Positions 46,555-61,130 are shown, counted from the stretch's first letter. The stretch is DNA of 64,000 bases from Timema cristinae (GCA_039000515.1 JBCFYV010000012.1:32904922-32968921); one strand, 5' to 3'. Numbers and translations: made by a program. The notes: a model not told the origin generated them from the letters alone.

Positions 46555-46700
46555 TTAGCCCGGTTTTTTCTACCCGTTCGGGGTTTTTTTTTTTTTTTTG
46601 TGGATTAAAATCATCTTTTTTTTAAGGGGTTTTTCAATTTTATAATTTTGGTCTTTTTGGGTTTCCCCCGGTTTTTTTTTGGGTATTTTGCCCCCATATT
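46555..46700 (-). repeat. Probable SINE tail in damaged sequence
   Basis: CTACCCGTTCGGG is the reverse complement of the shared tail core. The rest is smeared beyond alignment, with hints of a type B body. Confidence 0.45.
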
Positions 46701-49700
46701 CAGGGTTTTAAAAACCCCGTTGGTACAAGTCATGTCCTCTCGTTTTAAACCGGGCCCCCGGGGCATAAAAAAATTTTTGTTATAAACCCCGTGGAAAAAA
46801 GGCCCCCCGGGAAAATAAATAAGGAATTAGAACCATAGTGGGGGGGGCCCCCCCGGGGTTTTTAAAAAAAAAAGTTTTTTATAAAAACCTTTGGGAAAAA
46901 GGGGTGGGGACATCAAACAATGGAGTTTATATACCCGGGTTTTGAAAAGGGCCCGGGGGTTTAAACAATAGAATTTTATGAACATTGGTAAAAAAGGGGT
47001 CCGGGACATAAAAAAAAAGGGGGGATTTTTAAACCCCCTGGAAAAAAGGGGGCCCCCCGGAAAAAAACAAAAAAAGTGGGTTCCAAAATTAAAAATGTAA
47101 TTCAAAAAAAGGAAATTTTTTTTTTGGGTAAGTGGGGAAAGTTGATTTAAGAATGTTTTTAAATTTGGGAAGGGCATTATTTGCAACTAAAAAATGGATT
47201 AAAAAATTTTTTCTTTAAAAATTTTTTGTGTTTTTAAAATGTACCTTTGTTTAAAAGGGTTTTAAAAAAAAAATATTTTTTAATTTAAATTTTAGTTAAA
47301 CTGAAAAATTTTACTACACTTTTTTTTGGCCCTTTTTGGGGGGGGTATGAGTTTTTGAGCGGGGGGGCAAATCCTGGAAAACTAAGTGTTGGGAAAATTT
47401 GGGGGCGCTAAGCCCCCGGGGGTTTTTTTTTAAAATTTTAAAACTGAAGTTTTTTTTTTTTTTGAAAAAATAACCCCCCACTCCCCGAGGGGAAAAAAAA
47501 TTCAAAATTTTTTTAAACAACTTAGAAGCTTTAATTTTTTTTTTGGGAAACCCCAAATACCAAAGGGGTAGGAAAAAATTTAAATGTAAACCCTTTGGAA
47601 GCTATCTAAAAATTTTTTCTTTGCAACATAACATTGCAACTGCCAAAAGGGTGGGAAAAAAAAATTTTTAAAAAAACAAAAAACCCCCTAAAATCCATTA
47701 AAGGGTTTTTTTTTTTTTTCGACAAAACCCAAAAAGCTGCTGGGGCCCCAGGAAATTTCTGAATATTAAAAACCTTTGAAGCTTTTTAGAAGGTTTTATT
47801 TTTAAACAAAACCCCCTTTGCTCCCCAAGGGTATGTAATATTTGAATATTAAAAACCTCTAGTAGCTTTTAAAAAATGTTTTTTTGGGTTTCCAGCTCCC
47901 AAATTTTTTTATTGTATTTAATTTTTTTTTAAATTTTTTGAACCCCTAAAATAAAGTCATGAAAGTTTGTTCTTTTAAAATTTTTTTGGGGGGTTTAAAA
48001 ACCCCCCCCCCCCCATATGGGGCCTTGTATGAAAACCGGGGAAAAATGGGGGGTAAAAAATTTCATTGTTTTAAGTTTATAAACGCATTTTTGTTCGATT
48101 TCCCCCTTTTTTTTTGGTTTTTTTTTTTTTATGCTTTTTTAAATTTTTTTTGGTTTTTGAAATTACCCCATGTTCAAAAATTTTTGGGGTTTTTTTTAAA
48201 ATTTAAAAAGGGAAAATGTCTAAAAAAATCCCGAAAATTTTAAATTAATTTTAGATTTTTTTTCCAAAAATTTTGGGGTTTTTTTAATTTTTAAAAAATT
48301 TAAAAATCAGAAAAAAAAGGGAAAAATTCTGTTTTTTCATTATGTTTTTAAAATTAAAAATTTTGGGGGAAAAAACTTGGGTTTAAAAAAACCCAATTTT
48401 GCTTTTTGGGGTTTTTTAAAAAGGGGGAAAAGGGTTTTTTTTTGGGGAATTTTTTTTGGGACTTTTGGTTGAAAAAAAAATTTAAAACCCACACCCCCAA
48501 TATTTTTAAATTTTCCCAAAATTTAAACTGGGAAGGAAAAGGAAAAAAATAAATGTCCCCAAATCTTCACTCAAGTGAAAGCCCCCAGTGTTTTTTAATA
48601 AAAAATTAAAGTTTTTAAAAGGGTCATTGTCGGGGCCCCCCGGGGTTACCCCCCCCTTTTCCCTTGGGGGGGGGAAAAAGTCTTGTTATCTTTTAGGTTT
48701 TCCAGTAAACAAAAAATTTTTCAGGAAATGGACAAAACAAATTTACTTTTAAAAATTTGATCAACCGGTTTTTAAAAAATTTTTAAAAAAAAGGGGGGGG
48801 TTTTAAAAGAAAAAAAACCCCAAACCCCAAATTTTTAAAAATAACGAAATTATGTACTACAAAATGATATAAAATCTAAGTACGGGGTTTAAAAAAAATG
48901 AAAACTATTTTTATAAGATAAATTTTTAAAGGGGTTTTTTTACAATTTAAAAAAAAAAAAATTTTGATTAAAAATATTTTTTTTTAAAAATTTTTTGTAA
49001 GTATTTCATTGTTACACTCATATGCATGTCTAGCTAGAAATATTTAATCCCTTAAATTTAAAAAAAATTTCCCCCCTTAAAAAAATTGAGTAAAAAAGGG
49101 GGTTTAAAAATTTTTTTAATTTTTTGGACTACTTTAAAAAAATAACTGAAAAAAATTTAAAAAATAAATAAAAAAATTTTTTTGAGTTTTATTTTATACA
49201 CTTTTTTAAAATAATGCAATAAAATGTTTTGGGGGTTTTAAAACCCCCTTTTAATGCTTTTGTAATGTTGTTTTTTTTTAAAATTAAAATTTTTTTTAAA
49301 ATTCCCCCCCTTTTCCCCGCCCACTTTTTTTTTTATGGGGAAATTTTAGTCAAATAGTTTTTTTTTTAAAAAAAATTTAAGGGGCCTTTTTGGGGGTTTT
49401 TCCCACAAAACAAAAAATTTTACTTTTTGAAAAACCCTTTTTTTTTGGAAAAAAGGCTTGTGTTTGCCTTTGGGTTTTTTTTAAAGTATTTAAAAATTTA
49501 AAAAACTATTTAAAATCAAACTTTATGAAACACCCCCTTTTTAAGGAATTTTTATTGTTTTTTACTTAATTAATGGGGGAAATTTTTGGGAAATGGTTAA
49601 AGTATAGTGATTCTCTGAGCGTGTTTGATTTGAGATCAAAAAAATTTTGGGGTTTTAAATTTTTTAAAAAATTTAAAATTTTTTTGGAAAAAGGGAAAAC

Positions 49701-52700
49701 ATGGGGGCTTTTTTAAATTTGGGGGACACTTTTTAAAATTTTGTTAAAGTTTTTAGAGTTTTTTTATTTTTAATAAATCAATTTTTTAAAATATAATCTT
49801 GTGATTATTTTTTTTATATAAATATTTTTCATTTAGAGAATTTAAATTAATTTATTTAATTTTAAAAAAAAAATACTTTTTTCCCCAGGAATTCTTGAAC
49901 TTTTCACCCCCAACCCTTTTGATTTAATTAAAAAAGTGTGTAAAAAAACCCCTGATGGTTTAAAATTTACTCCAAACATGTTTTGGGAAAAAACCCCCTT
50001 TCCTTTTTTAAAAAAAAAAAGCAATGAAACCCCTAAAAAATTTGAAACCCAAAATTTTTTTGGGGGAAAAATTTTTTTTTAAAAAACCCCCCCAAAGCAT
50101 ACTTTGTTTTTTTCCTAAAAACCCCTTTTTACATTGAATGTGTAAAAAAGATCTGTGTCCAAAAATTTTTTTGTTAGTGCAAAAGTTGAAAATAAAGATA
50201 ACTGCTAGTTACATTTAATTAATGTTCAATAAAAGTTTAACCCCCGTCAAAGTTAAAAGTTTTGGGAAATTTTGAGTATTTGGGGTTCACCTTTTTTAGA
50301 GCCTTTTAAAAAAAAGAAATTTTCTCAAAAGGGGACTTTTTTTTAATATTTGTTAATTTTTAAATTTTTATCAAAATTTGTTTAGTCCCCAATTTTTAAT
50401 TTTTTTTTTTGTTTATTTTTTTTTTTGTGTATAATGGGGGTTTAAAAATTTTTTTTTACTTGAAAATTTTAGGTCTATACAAGTGTTCAAAAATTTTGCG
50501 GGGCAGTAAAATTAAGGTTTTTCCCCCATTTTTAATTCATATTGCCCCTTTAATAAGTAGGCAATTTTAAAAAACTTTTAAATCAGGGATAGCATAAAAT
50601 AAATGTATTTGGGTTCTTTTTAAAATTTTGCTATTTCTTCTTCAAAAGCCCCATTTTTTTTAAAAAAAAAGCTGAGTTTTTTGGGGGTTTTTGGGGCCCC
50701 CTTTAAAAAAAATAAAATACCTCGTAACTTAGGTAAGGCCATACACCATACTTTGTTTCCCCCTTTTCAAAATGTAATGGGCATTTCAAAAAAAAAAAAA
50801 AAGCCATTGCTTAATATTACCCAATCCAAAAAACCAGTGTCATTTTTTTCCCCCAAATTTTTTTAAAATTTGTGCTACAAGGGATTGTTTCCCCCGGGGG
50901 GGGGGGGGGGGGGGGCTTATAAAAAATTTTATTTTATGTACCCGGGGGAAAAAACCCCTCATGGGCCCCAAGGGGGAAATTTCCCCCAAAAAGGGGATCA
51001 AAAACTCCCCCTTACCCTCCCAAAAACCCCCCTTTTTGACAAGTCATAAAAAAGTACCAAATCTCCAAATTAAATATAAAAAAATTTGTTTCTTATATTT
51101 TCTTTTGTTAAAAAAAAATTTGGGGCTTTCTAAAAAAAAAATTTTTCCTTGAATTATATCCCCCAAAGGGGGAAAAAACCCAAATTTTAAATTTTATGTT
51201 TGTATGTGGTTTTTTTTTGGGGTTTAAATTTTATTTTTTATGAAATTTTCTTTTGTCAAAACCCCCATTGTTTGTTTGATATAATATATTTTTTTGTAAA
51301 AAAAAACCCCCAATTGTTGTTATATAAAAAACTAGAATACTTTTTTAAAAATTAAAAAATTAACTATTTGAAAATGTTTGTGATCTGGGGGATTCTGTTC
51401 CGAATGTTGGGGAACACCAAAAAAAAGCCCCCCCCAAGGTTTTGCAGAATGAGTGGAGAGTAAAAAATGAGATCAAAATGGCCAAAACTGATTTTTGCGA
51501 GGTTTGAATTTACAGGGGGTTTTTTTTGGGCCCAAAAAATTTTTTTTTTTGGGGGGGGGGCCCAGGTTTTTAAAAATGTTTTTTTGTATTAAAAATACAC
51601 TTAAAAAGTTTAGGGGGGAAAAATTTAAAATCTGGATTTTTTTTTTAAACAACTAAAAAAAGAAAAGGGCATCTTTCCCCTATCAAAAATTTTTGGCCCA
51701 AAAAGGGTTTTTTTTTCAGCTTAGGGGGGTTTTTAAAATTTTTTTATTTGAAGTGAAAAAGACACTGACAAATCCCCCCGCTTTTGGTTTTGTGGTGTTT
51801 TCGGGAAATTTAAAAATTTTTAACCTTTCACAAATGCAGGCCCCCAAAACCCTGCTTTTTCCCCCTTGTGACAGGAAAGGGGGGGTTCAAAAGTTTGGAG
51901 TTTATTTAGTTCAAGCAGTGAGAGTCAGGTGATTTGTAAAAAATTCTTTAGGAAAAAAATCTTTTATGTTTTTCCAAATATAAAACTTTTCTACAAAAAG
52001 GTTAAAGTTATTAAAAAATTTAATAAAATACATTTTAAAAAAAAAGGGAAAATTTTTTTAAAAAATTTAGTAAATAGTTTCAAAGATTTTTCAGAAAACA
52101 AAAAAAAAAACAAAAATTTTTAAAACCCAAATCAAATTGAACCCATGAAAAAGATGAGTTAGAAAAACTTATAAAAAAAAATAAACCCTGGGTGATTTGT
52201 AAAAAAACCCCAATTTTTGGGGGAAAAATTTAAAATGTTGAAAGGACGGGGAGTGGGAGTCGCTTGATTATTAAAAAAAAAAAAAATTTGTAAGTTTTTT
52301 TAAAAACCCCCAAAAGTTGGGGAAAAAAGATTTAATATTTTTGGGGGGGGGGGGGGGGGGGGGGGCTTAAAAGAAAGAATGCAAAAACGGGGGGGGAAAA
52401 AAATGGCAGCTCAAATTTTATCTAAAAAAAACGCTTCTTTTTTGGGGGGGGATTTAAAAGAAGGGTAGAAAAAGGGAAAATTGGGGCTTTCCCCGAGTGG
52501 GAAAAAGTAAAAAATTTTTGGGTATTCAGTTTCCAGGATAAAAATTAAAAAATTCTCATGTTGAATAACTAAAAATTTTGATGGTGAATATTTTTTGGGG
52601 CCCTAAAAGGCCCACCCAAAAAAAGCTGACTTGTTAAAGGTGTATCAAGGGGAGGGGGCCCCCCCCAAGGGGAAAAATTTTTTGGGTTTTAAAAATTTTG

Positions 52701-55139
52701 GGAAATGTCTTGCCCCCTCGGGGGGTAAGTATTATCTGTTTTGGGGAGCGTGTGGGGGGTTTCAGGGGTTGTATTTTTACTGTAAATAGTCTGACCCCCC
52801 AAAAAAATATTTTTTGACCTTTTTTTCCAAAAAAAAATTTTTAAAAAAAAAATAAGCAAAAAAAAAATTAAAAATTTTACCCCCTTTTCCGCCCCGATGT
52901 TAAATTTTTAATCGATTGGGGAAAAAAAATTTTTAAAAGGGGTTTTTAAAATAAAATTTTCATGACATGTTAAAACTGACAAACTTAAATTTACAAATCT
53001 AAAAACAAGTTTTTAGGTAAAAAAGTCAGTTTCAAGGATTTGATGTGCCTCTGGGGGAAAACTAATAGCTAAAAATTTGGAATTAAAAAAAGGGAAAATA
53101 AAAACCCGACAAAAATTTTTATTTTTTTAAAAAAAAAAAAAACTTATATGGGGAAAGGGGCTTAAAGAATTGTAGAGTATTTTGTCCCCCCCCCTTTAAA
53201 AACAAAAAGCTTTTTTGAAGAAGGTTTTTTGGGGTTTAAAAATAGTGACTCATTTTTTGTATTTCCCCTAAGGGGCAAAACCCCCAAAAGGGAAAATTTT
53301 AACAATTATTTTTTTCCCCACGAGAAAGTTTTAAAATTTTAAAGATTGCAAAAATTATTTTCCACAAGGGGTCGTTTCTTTTTTTTTAAAAAACACTCAA
53401 AAAAAAATGATTTTGGGGAAAAAATTTTATTGAAAAATTCCGCGTAGTCCTTGGCTTGTAAAGAATCTGACAGTTTTTTTGGGAAAAACCCAAAAAAAAA
53501 GGTGATTATAAAATTTTCGAAAATATTTTATGAAGGGAATTTTTCAAAATGACCTTGAAAAAAATGCTCGGTTTCTTTTAAACCCAACAATGTTAAAAGT
53601 AGCTGGGGGCCCGGATGGGAAAGTCAACCTTTTTTTAAAAATTTTTTTAAAAAACATTAAAAAATGTGACCCTTTTGCGGGTTATAAAAGTCCCCTTTTA
53701 AAAGTTTTTACTTTTAAAACCCTTAAAAACCCCTTAAACGGGAAAAAATTTTTCGGACGTGCTTTTTTGGGTTTTTTAAAATTTGGGTTTTTCCAAAAGT
53801 GAACACACAAAAAACACTGCCCTTTTGGGGAAAAAAGTTGCTCAAATACTTTTTTCTTTTTTAAAAAAGGAAAAAATTGTTATCTTATTAGAGGGTTTTT
53901 TATGAAGTTTGCCCCCAAATTTTATTTTAAAAAATTTTGAAAAAATTTTGGAACTTTTTTTGGAAAACACGAATTAAAAAGGGTTTGGATTAAATTCACG
54001 CCCCGTTATTCCCCAAAACCCGCTGGGGGGGGAAAAAAACTTTTTTTATTGCCATTTACAAAAAAAAACCCTTTTTTACAGGGGGGGCCCCAAAAAAAAT
54101 TTCTCTAAAGGGGTTTTTTGGGAAAAAAATTTATTACTGATGGAAAAAGAACGACCAAAAATTTAATAATTTTTGCTTTTAAAACCCCGAAAAAATCTTA
54201 ATGATAAAGATAGACACTTAAACCCGGGAACCCCCTTTGAAAAACCCCCATTTTTTGAAAAAGGGGGTATTTGAAAAAGTTTTTAAAATTTTAAAAAGGG
54301 AAAATCAAAAAATTTTAATTTCCCCTGAAAAAAAGGGGGGTTGTTTTTTTTTTTTATCCCCCTTTTGTTTGAAAAGAAGGGGGATGTTTATTTAAAATGA
54401 GAAAAGAAAGAAGACCCCCTTCCAATTTGGGAAAATAAAACCCCGGGAAAAAGAAGATTCAAAAAATTTTTCTTATGTCAAACCCCATGTTTTTGGGGTT
54501 TTTTAAAGGTTTTTTTCCCAAAGGGGGAATAGTGTTCTAAAGTTTTAAAAAATCTCCGGGTTTGAAGGGGAGTGGTTTTTTTGGAAAAAATAGAGAAAAG
54601 GTTTTATATAAGGCATTATTCGGGGGGTTTCCCGATGGTTTTCCCAAAAGTTTTTTTAAAATACACTTTGGGTATTATTTTAAATGCCAATTTTGGGTTT
54701 GGGTATAAATTTTTTCCCCAAAAAAAGAAATTTTGTGGAAAAAAAATTTTGGGGTCTTTTTTGAAGTGGTGAAGAGAAAATTTTTTTTAAAAATTTTTTG
54801 AAAAAGAAGTGACTTTAAAATTTTTCTGTTTTAAAAAGGGAAAGATGTTGCAGCAGTTAAAAGTTGTTTTAAATGGTTCCCCGGGGTTTTAAAATTTTTT
54901 TTTGGGGGAAAAATTTTGGAGGTCGTCACCCTCCCCCTTTTGCTCCCCTTTCAGAAGAAGGTAAAAGGAAAAAAAATTTAAAATTGTTAAAGATGGAGAG
55001 ATATTTTTTTTTTCGATGAAGTTTTGCAAGGGAAAAAGGGGTTGCGTTTTTCCCAAACAAATTTAAAAGCATGGGGTTGTAAATTTGGGGGGAATTTTTT
55101 TAAAACAAAAAAAATCCCCAAAGCCCCTTAAAATTTTTC

Positions 55140-56095
55140 CCAAGCAGACTTTTGTGGTGGGACTTATTTATCAGCTCTACATATAGCAGCAAAAGGGTTT
55201 GGGTTTATTGAATTATTGGGGTTTTTCTCTATACTGATAAATACTTTAAATTTTTTCCCCCTTAGCAATGAAAAAAATAGTCTTCTTCATTTTTCAGCTC
55301 AATGGGCCCCCAAAGAAAATTTTATTAAAAATATTATTAGCTAAAGGTGTAAATTTTTTTTGGAAAAAAAAAAAGGGGGAAAGAAAAAAAAACCCCAAAT
55401 GCATTTTGCTGGGGAAAAAAAAGGCCCCTTTAATGTTGTAAAAAGTTTGTTGAAAGAATGGAAAATAAGAAATTTTATAAAAAAATATTATAGATATACA
55501 AAAATTGTATTGAGGGTATTTTTAGAAAGCCCCAAAAAAAAGGGAAGGGGCCCCTTTTTATAGCTTAGAACATAACCCTCTTTAAAATTTTTAAAAAATT
55601 TTTAAAGAGAAAAAGGGGGGATGTGGAAATTGTTCTGAGATGGGGATTCTCCCCTCTATATTGCCCTCTTAAAAAGGGGGAAAAAAAAAGTCATCCCAAA
55701 ATTTTTTAAAAATGTTTTTAATGTTGATAAAGGTTCCAAAAAAAAATTGGACTTTTGATTTTTTACTGCTTCCCCAAATGGTCATTTATAAGGGGTTTTT
55801 TAACATTTGTTTTTAAAAAAAAATGCTAATATTAAGGTTTTTTAAAAATTGGACAACACAATACATATTGCTTAAAAAAAACAATGTAAAGGTTTTTCGT
55901 TCTGATACAAGAAGGGGCCCCTTTTGTGAATTTTTTTTTGGGGGGAAAAAAATTTGGTTTGGGGAACCTTTAAAAATATGCAATCAAGGGGATATTTGGA
56001 TATTGTGGAACCTTATTAAATGCAGGGGCAAGGGGTTTGGGTTTTTTGTGAGAAAAATAAAAATGGGGCCGTTTAGAATAGACGAAAAAAAATAG
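55140..56095 (+). pseudogene. Ankyrin-repeat coding sequence, frame broken by damaged sequence
   Basis: Across several frames the plus strand shows ankyrin signatures in tandem. YLSALHIAAKG lies near 55165-55196 and LLHFSAQW near 55280. MHFAGEKKGPFNVVKSLL is in the 55360-55563 open frame, and NWTTQYILLKKNNVKVF is near 55850-55900. Each resembles the TPLHxAAxxGHxxVVxxLL consensus. At least four repeats are implied at the usual spacing of about 33 residues. Whether the gene is truly broken or only misread cannot be told here. Ankyrin repeats bind proteins and occur in many families, so no function is assigned. Coding may begin further upstream (53500-55100). Confidence 0.65.
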
Positions 56096-59000
56096 GTATG
56101 GTTTCCCTCATTTAAAAAGACAGGAACTGGGTAAAAATCCCCGCAAAAAAAAAAAATTTGGGGTTTTCCAAAATTTTTTTTTGATCTTGGTATGGAATTT
56201 AGACATTGTCAAGGCCCCATTTTAAAGGGGGCCCCCGCTTAAAAGTATGTGAAAAAACGTGGGCGATTGTTTTAAAAACCCCGCTCCCCCAGAAAAATCA
56301 TATCCGTGTGGGGAAAAAAAAAACTTAAAAAAAAAAGGGGGCAGATAAACCCATTTGGGGGCCCCAAATTTGGGCCCCGGGCCCCACACCCCTTTTTGTA
56401 GCCCCCCCAAAAAGGGGGGAAAAGTTAAAAGGGGGTTCATTATTAATAGAGAAAGGTGACTTATGGAAAAAAAGGAAGAAAAAATGGTAAAAAAACCCTT
56501 TTTCAAATGCTGCTGGGTTCCCCTTTTTTTTTTCCCAAGTGTTTAATTAATAAAGGAAAAAAAAATCAAAGCCAATGTTGGGGTGGTTGGACTCCATTGA
56601 TTTTTTCTGCAGAGAAGAACCATTTAGCTGGTGCAATTTTTGGGTTTTAATATGGACCCCAAAAAACAAAACGGAAAATTCATATGTTTTGGGCCCCCCT
56701 TTTTCACTAAGCTCCCCAAAAAGGCGTTCTGACATTCTTTTTTTCAAAAATTTAAAAATAATGTTTTAGTGGAAGTTCTGATGCTTTTGGGGGGAAAGAT
56801 TGCTCAAAACCCCCTCGCGGGGGGAAAAAGTCACTTCCCCTGTTTTTAAAAAAACTTGTTAAAGGGTTTTGGGACATGGGTTTTAATTTCGTGATGTAAT
56901 GGTTTTTACTTCTGAATAGCATTAGACAGAATGGTAAAATGTGGTTTTTTTTTTTAAAAACCCCTTCCCGACCCAAAATTTTTCCCAAAAAGGGCATGAT
57001 AGAAATTTTTTAATCATAGTTTAAAATTTTAAAAAACGTTCCCTAAAAAACATTGAATTTGAAAAATTTTGGCTCTCTGTGCTGTCCCCCTTGGTAGGTA
57101 ATTTACCCTTTGGTAATATTTTATTCCCCGATAAAAAAAAAAAAATTAAAAAAGATTAATAAAGTAAAAAAGAAAAAGAAAAGGCCCAAAAAAAGCCCTA
57201 AAAATGTTAAAATTTATTAAAAAAAAAAAAGGGGAGAAAAGGGTTTTAAACCCCTTTAAATTTAAAAACAGAAAAATTGTTGGCCCCAAAGTTTTTTTTT
57301 AAAAAACCCCAAAATTTCAAAAATTTTTTTTGAGTCAACCAGGAAAATTTTTAAGCTGAAAAAAAAAAAAAAGGGGTGTGATATTCAGTTTTTTTGGAAA
57401 TGCCCTTTTTTGTTGTCTTTAAAAATTTTAAACCCTTTTAATTAAATATTTTCCAGATTAGTATGGGGGCCCTTTTTTTCTATAGGATATTTTTCCCCAA
57501 ATTAAATTATATATTTTTGTTTGACAAAAATTTTAAAATGGGGGTTATAAAAAATTTAAAATACAACTGTATTTACCCCCAAAATGTCAAAAAAAAGTAA
57601 ACATGTGATATTTGTCTCCCTAAGGGTTTAAAAATTTTAGACTGATGGTATTTTTGTGTTTTGGGTTTAAATTTTTACTAAAGCAAAGGTTTTATTTTGT
57701 TTTTCCCCTTTTTTTTAAAAAGTTGGAAAAAAAAATTTTTTTTTATGATTTTTGATTTTTTTCCAGGTTTGAAAAAAAAACCCCAAAATGTGATGGGGTT
57801 TCATTTTTTTCTAAAAAAAAGGTTGGGGATTATGTGAATTTTGCATATTTATCTAAAGTGAAAAAAGTTTTTATGTAATTGTTGCACCTTTTTTTCTAGA
57901 AAAAGGGAAAATTTTGTTTTTTTTTTATTTCCCAAAAATGAAGATGTTTTTTAATTGTTGAAAATTTTTTTCTAGAGTGAAGGTGTTTTTTTTTGTCTCT
58001 TGCATTTTTTTTTAAAGAAAAAAAGAAAATTTTGGGGGTTTTAAAATTAAAAACCCCCCCCATTTTTTGATGAAAAATGTTTGAACGGGAAAAACCCTTA
58101 AATTTATAAATGTCCCCTTTTTTTAAAAAAAGTATTTTTTTTTCAAAAATTTAAAAAAAAGTTTTTTTTTAAATTTTACATCTTTTTTTAAATTGATCAA
58201 GAAAAATAAAAAAATTTTTAAGTTAAAATAAAAACTTTTTCATTTTTGAAAACTAGATAAAATAAAAAATTTAATTTTAGTTGATTGTGCGACATTTGTT
58301 TGATTTTTTTTACAAAAAAAATTTTATTATTCTTTTCCCAACTTATATCCCTATTACTTGCTCAATTCAAATTTAAAATTTAAAAAAGATTGCTTTTTTT
58401 TTAAAAAGTTTAAAATTTGCCATTCATACATCCGTTTTATTTTTTAAATGTACCTTTAATAAATTTTTTTGTATATTTATATTTCAAAATAACAAAAGCA
58501 CAGTAAAACTTAAATATAAAGCCAAAAGGGGGAAAAATTAAAAAAATGTTTTGGAAAATTTTAAAAAAAATTTTAAAAAAGGGGTTTTGTTATGAATTAA
58601 AAAATTTTTTTAATAATTTTTTAGACCATGAAAATTTTATGGTAATTAGGGGTTTTTTTTATAAAAATTTTTTCTTGTAATTTTTTAAAAGTCAAAAAAA
58701 TTTAAATAATAATTTTTTTAAAAATTTTTTTTTGATTTTTTTTTAGAAAATCGGACTAAGATTTCCCACAAGAGTTTTTTTGGAAATTTATTTTTTGTCC
58801 CCCCCTTTTTTTTTTTTGGGTTTTTTTTTTAAAAATTTTTTTATTTTGAGAGTCTTTTTAAAAAAAAAAAATTTTAAAAGATTATCCTTTTTAAAAAAAT
58901 TAAAAAATTTAAAATTTTTATAGTTTAGTTTTGAAATTTGTTTTGGTTTTTGGGGTTTTTTTTTTAAAAAATAAAGGGGGTGAGATTGTCTTTTTAAAAA

Positions 59001-60839
59001 TATTTAAAGAGGAAAGATTTGATTTTTTTTTTTTTAAAGGATTTTAAAAAAAAAAAAAAAAATGGACCCATTTTAAAAAAATTTTTTTTTTAAATAAAGC
59101 TACTTTTTTCCGAAGTAAATAGGCTTATATTATTTTGAAATTTAAAATTTTTTTCCCCTTTTAAAAAAAACGATAGTTTTTATATAGTCAATTTTGGAAA
59201 AAAAAAATTGTTTTTAAGGGAAAAAAGGGGTTGGGGGGTTTTTTCGGGGTGGGGGGGGGGGGGGGTTTTTTAGGGGAAGAGGAAAAAAAATTTAAAATAG
59301 AAGGGAGGATAAAAGGGGGGGGGGAGGCTATACAGTTTTGGTAGGACTGTATTTTTTAAAAAAAAAAGTAAAAAAGTTTTTTTTTTATATTGACATAAAG
59401 GAGATTTGAAAAATTTTTTTTACTGGGGAAAATTTTTTTATTTTTTTTTTTTTGGGGGGAAGGGGGGGGGTTGTAAAATTTTAAAAAAACAAAAATCTGT
59501 AAAATCAAGGGATATTATTAAAAAAGGGAAGGGGGAATATCATTGAAAAAAAAAAAATTTAATCTTTTATTTGATTTTTTATATATTTGTTGTGTTATTA
59601 AAATTTTTATTTGGGGTTTTGTCTTACAACAAAAAAAGTTCCTTTTTGTCACATGAACTTAGCCTTTCATTGTTGTCCTCTGCCTGTTCAGTTCCCAAAA
59701 ATTTAAAAAGGGGTTTTTTTTTAGCACTTTCATCCCAATAATTCAAAAATGGCTTCTGTTAAAATTTTTTTTGAATTCAAACATTTTACTAACCCGTTTT
59801 TAAAAATTTTTTTCTTTTTTAAAAACCCCTTTAAAATGTTTGGGGGGTTCCCCTGTAGTGACTGTGCCCCCCCAAAAAAAATTTTTTTTTAAAAAAAAAA
59901 ATAATTTATCGGGAAAAACCTTTAAAAAGGCCCCCAACCCCTTTGGGGAACCTTTTAAAATTTAGGGGTTAAATTTTTTTCATGGAAAAATTTTTTAAAG
60001 CCCTTTTTTTTATTAAACCGTTTTTAGTTTTTTAAAACCCCCAAAACTTTTGGGTTTTTTAAGGGGGCCTTTTCTCGCCTTTTGGGGTTGGGATATTAAG
60101 ATATAAGCCCCTGTTCAAACCAAAAAATTGGGGATAAAAAATTTTTTTTTAAAATTTTTTAAAAAGAAAACCCCTGAAAATTTTAAAACGTGAAATATTT
60201 TTTTTTTTTTTTGAATAGGTAATTATTTTAAAATTTCTTCTTTTTTTTTTAAAGTATTATATAATGTTTTTAATTTCCCCCTTTTTTTTTAATGAAAAAC
60301 CCCCAAACCTTTCCCCGGGATATGGATTAAAATTTTTTTACCAAAAATGATGTTTTTTTCCTGAGGGGGAGGAAAAACCCCCTTTTAAAAATGCAAGTTT
60401 TTTCCTGGGGGTTTTCCTTTTGTGTTTTTAAAATTTTTTTTACACTTAAAAAAAACAATTTTTGGGGGTTTTTAAAATTTTTTTATTTCAGTTATTTTTT
60501 ATTTAAATTTGGGGGAAAAAAAGTATTGAAAACCCTTTTCCAAAATTTCCAGTAGGGTTTTTTATTTTTTTGCTAAAAAATTTTTTTTTTTGAGAACTTC
60601 CACTAAAATATTTGCCCATTTTTTTGTGGGGGGAAAAACCCTGAAAAATGTTTAAGCTTCTTGAACCGCTCTCAAAACCCCCCCAAAACCACAAAAAAAA
60701 ATTTAAAATTTTTTAAAACCCCAAAATTTTTTTAAAGGAAAAAAATTTTTTGGGCCAAAAAAAACCAAAAAAAAGGGGTGAGGTTAGGGGGGGGTTTTTG
60801 GGGAAAAGGGGTAGGTAATTATGAGGTTTTTTTATTGTA

Positions 60840-61130
60840 CTCATCACAAGAAATTTTTTTGTTTTTTAAGTCTCATAGATTACTGTGGGGGAAAGGGCAT
60901 TTAGCGCAAATGGGGATTTAGAACCCCTTTTTTTTGGGAAATTTACTTTGGGGGGAAAAAAAAAAGGGAATATAAAATTTTTTGGGAAAACCTAGCCAAG
61001 TGGTGGATAAATTAAATGAAACCCCCCAAAAGGGGGTAAGGTGTAATGAAATTTTGGGCCCCCTAGAACTGTCCCCAAAATAGTGAAATTTGGGGGGGTA
61101 CTTTTTTTTAAATTGTGGTTTGTGAACTTT
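60840..61130 (+). mobile_element. LINE C-terminal tail in damaged sequence
   Basis: TTAAGTCTCATAGATTACTG, then CATTTAGCGCAAATGGGGAT, TGGATAAATTAAATGAAACC and GTAATGAAATTTTGGG match, in order, 521-720 of this window. There the same LINE tail is read cleanly. It is the best local example of an intact and a smeared copy of one sequence. Confidence 0.75.

Noticed and set aside
52341..52366. G-quadruplex or functional poly-G element
   Set aside because: Such G runs recur throughout the damaged half beside similar A, T and C runs, so they are best explained as sequence error.
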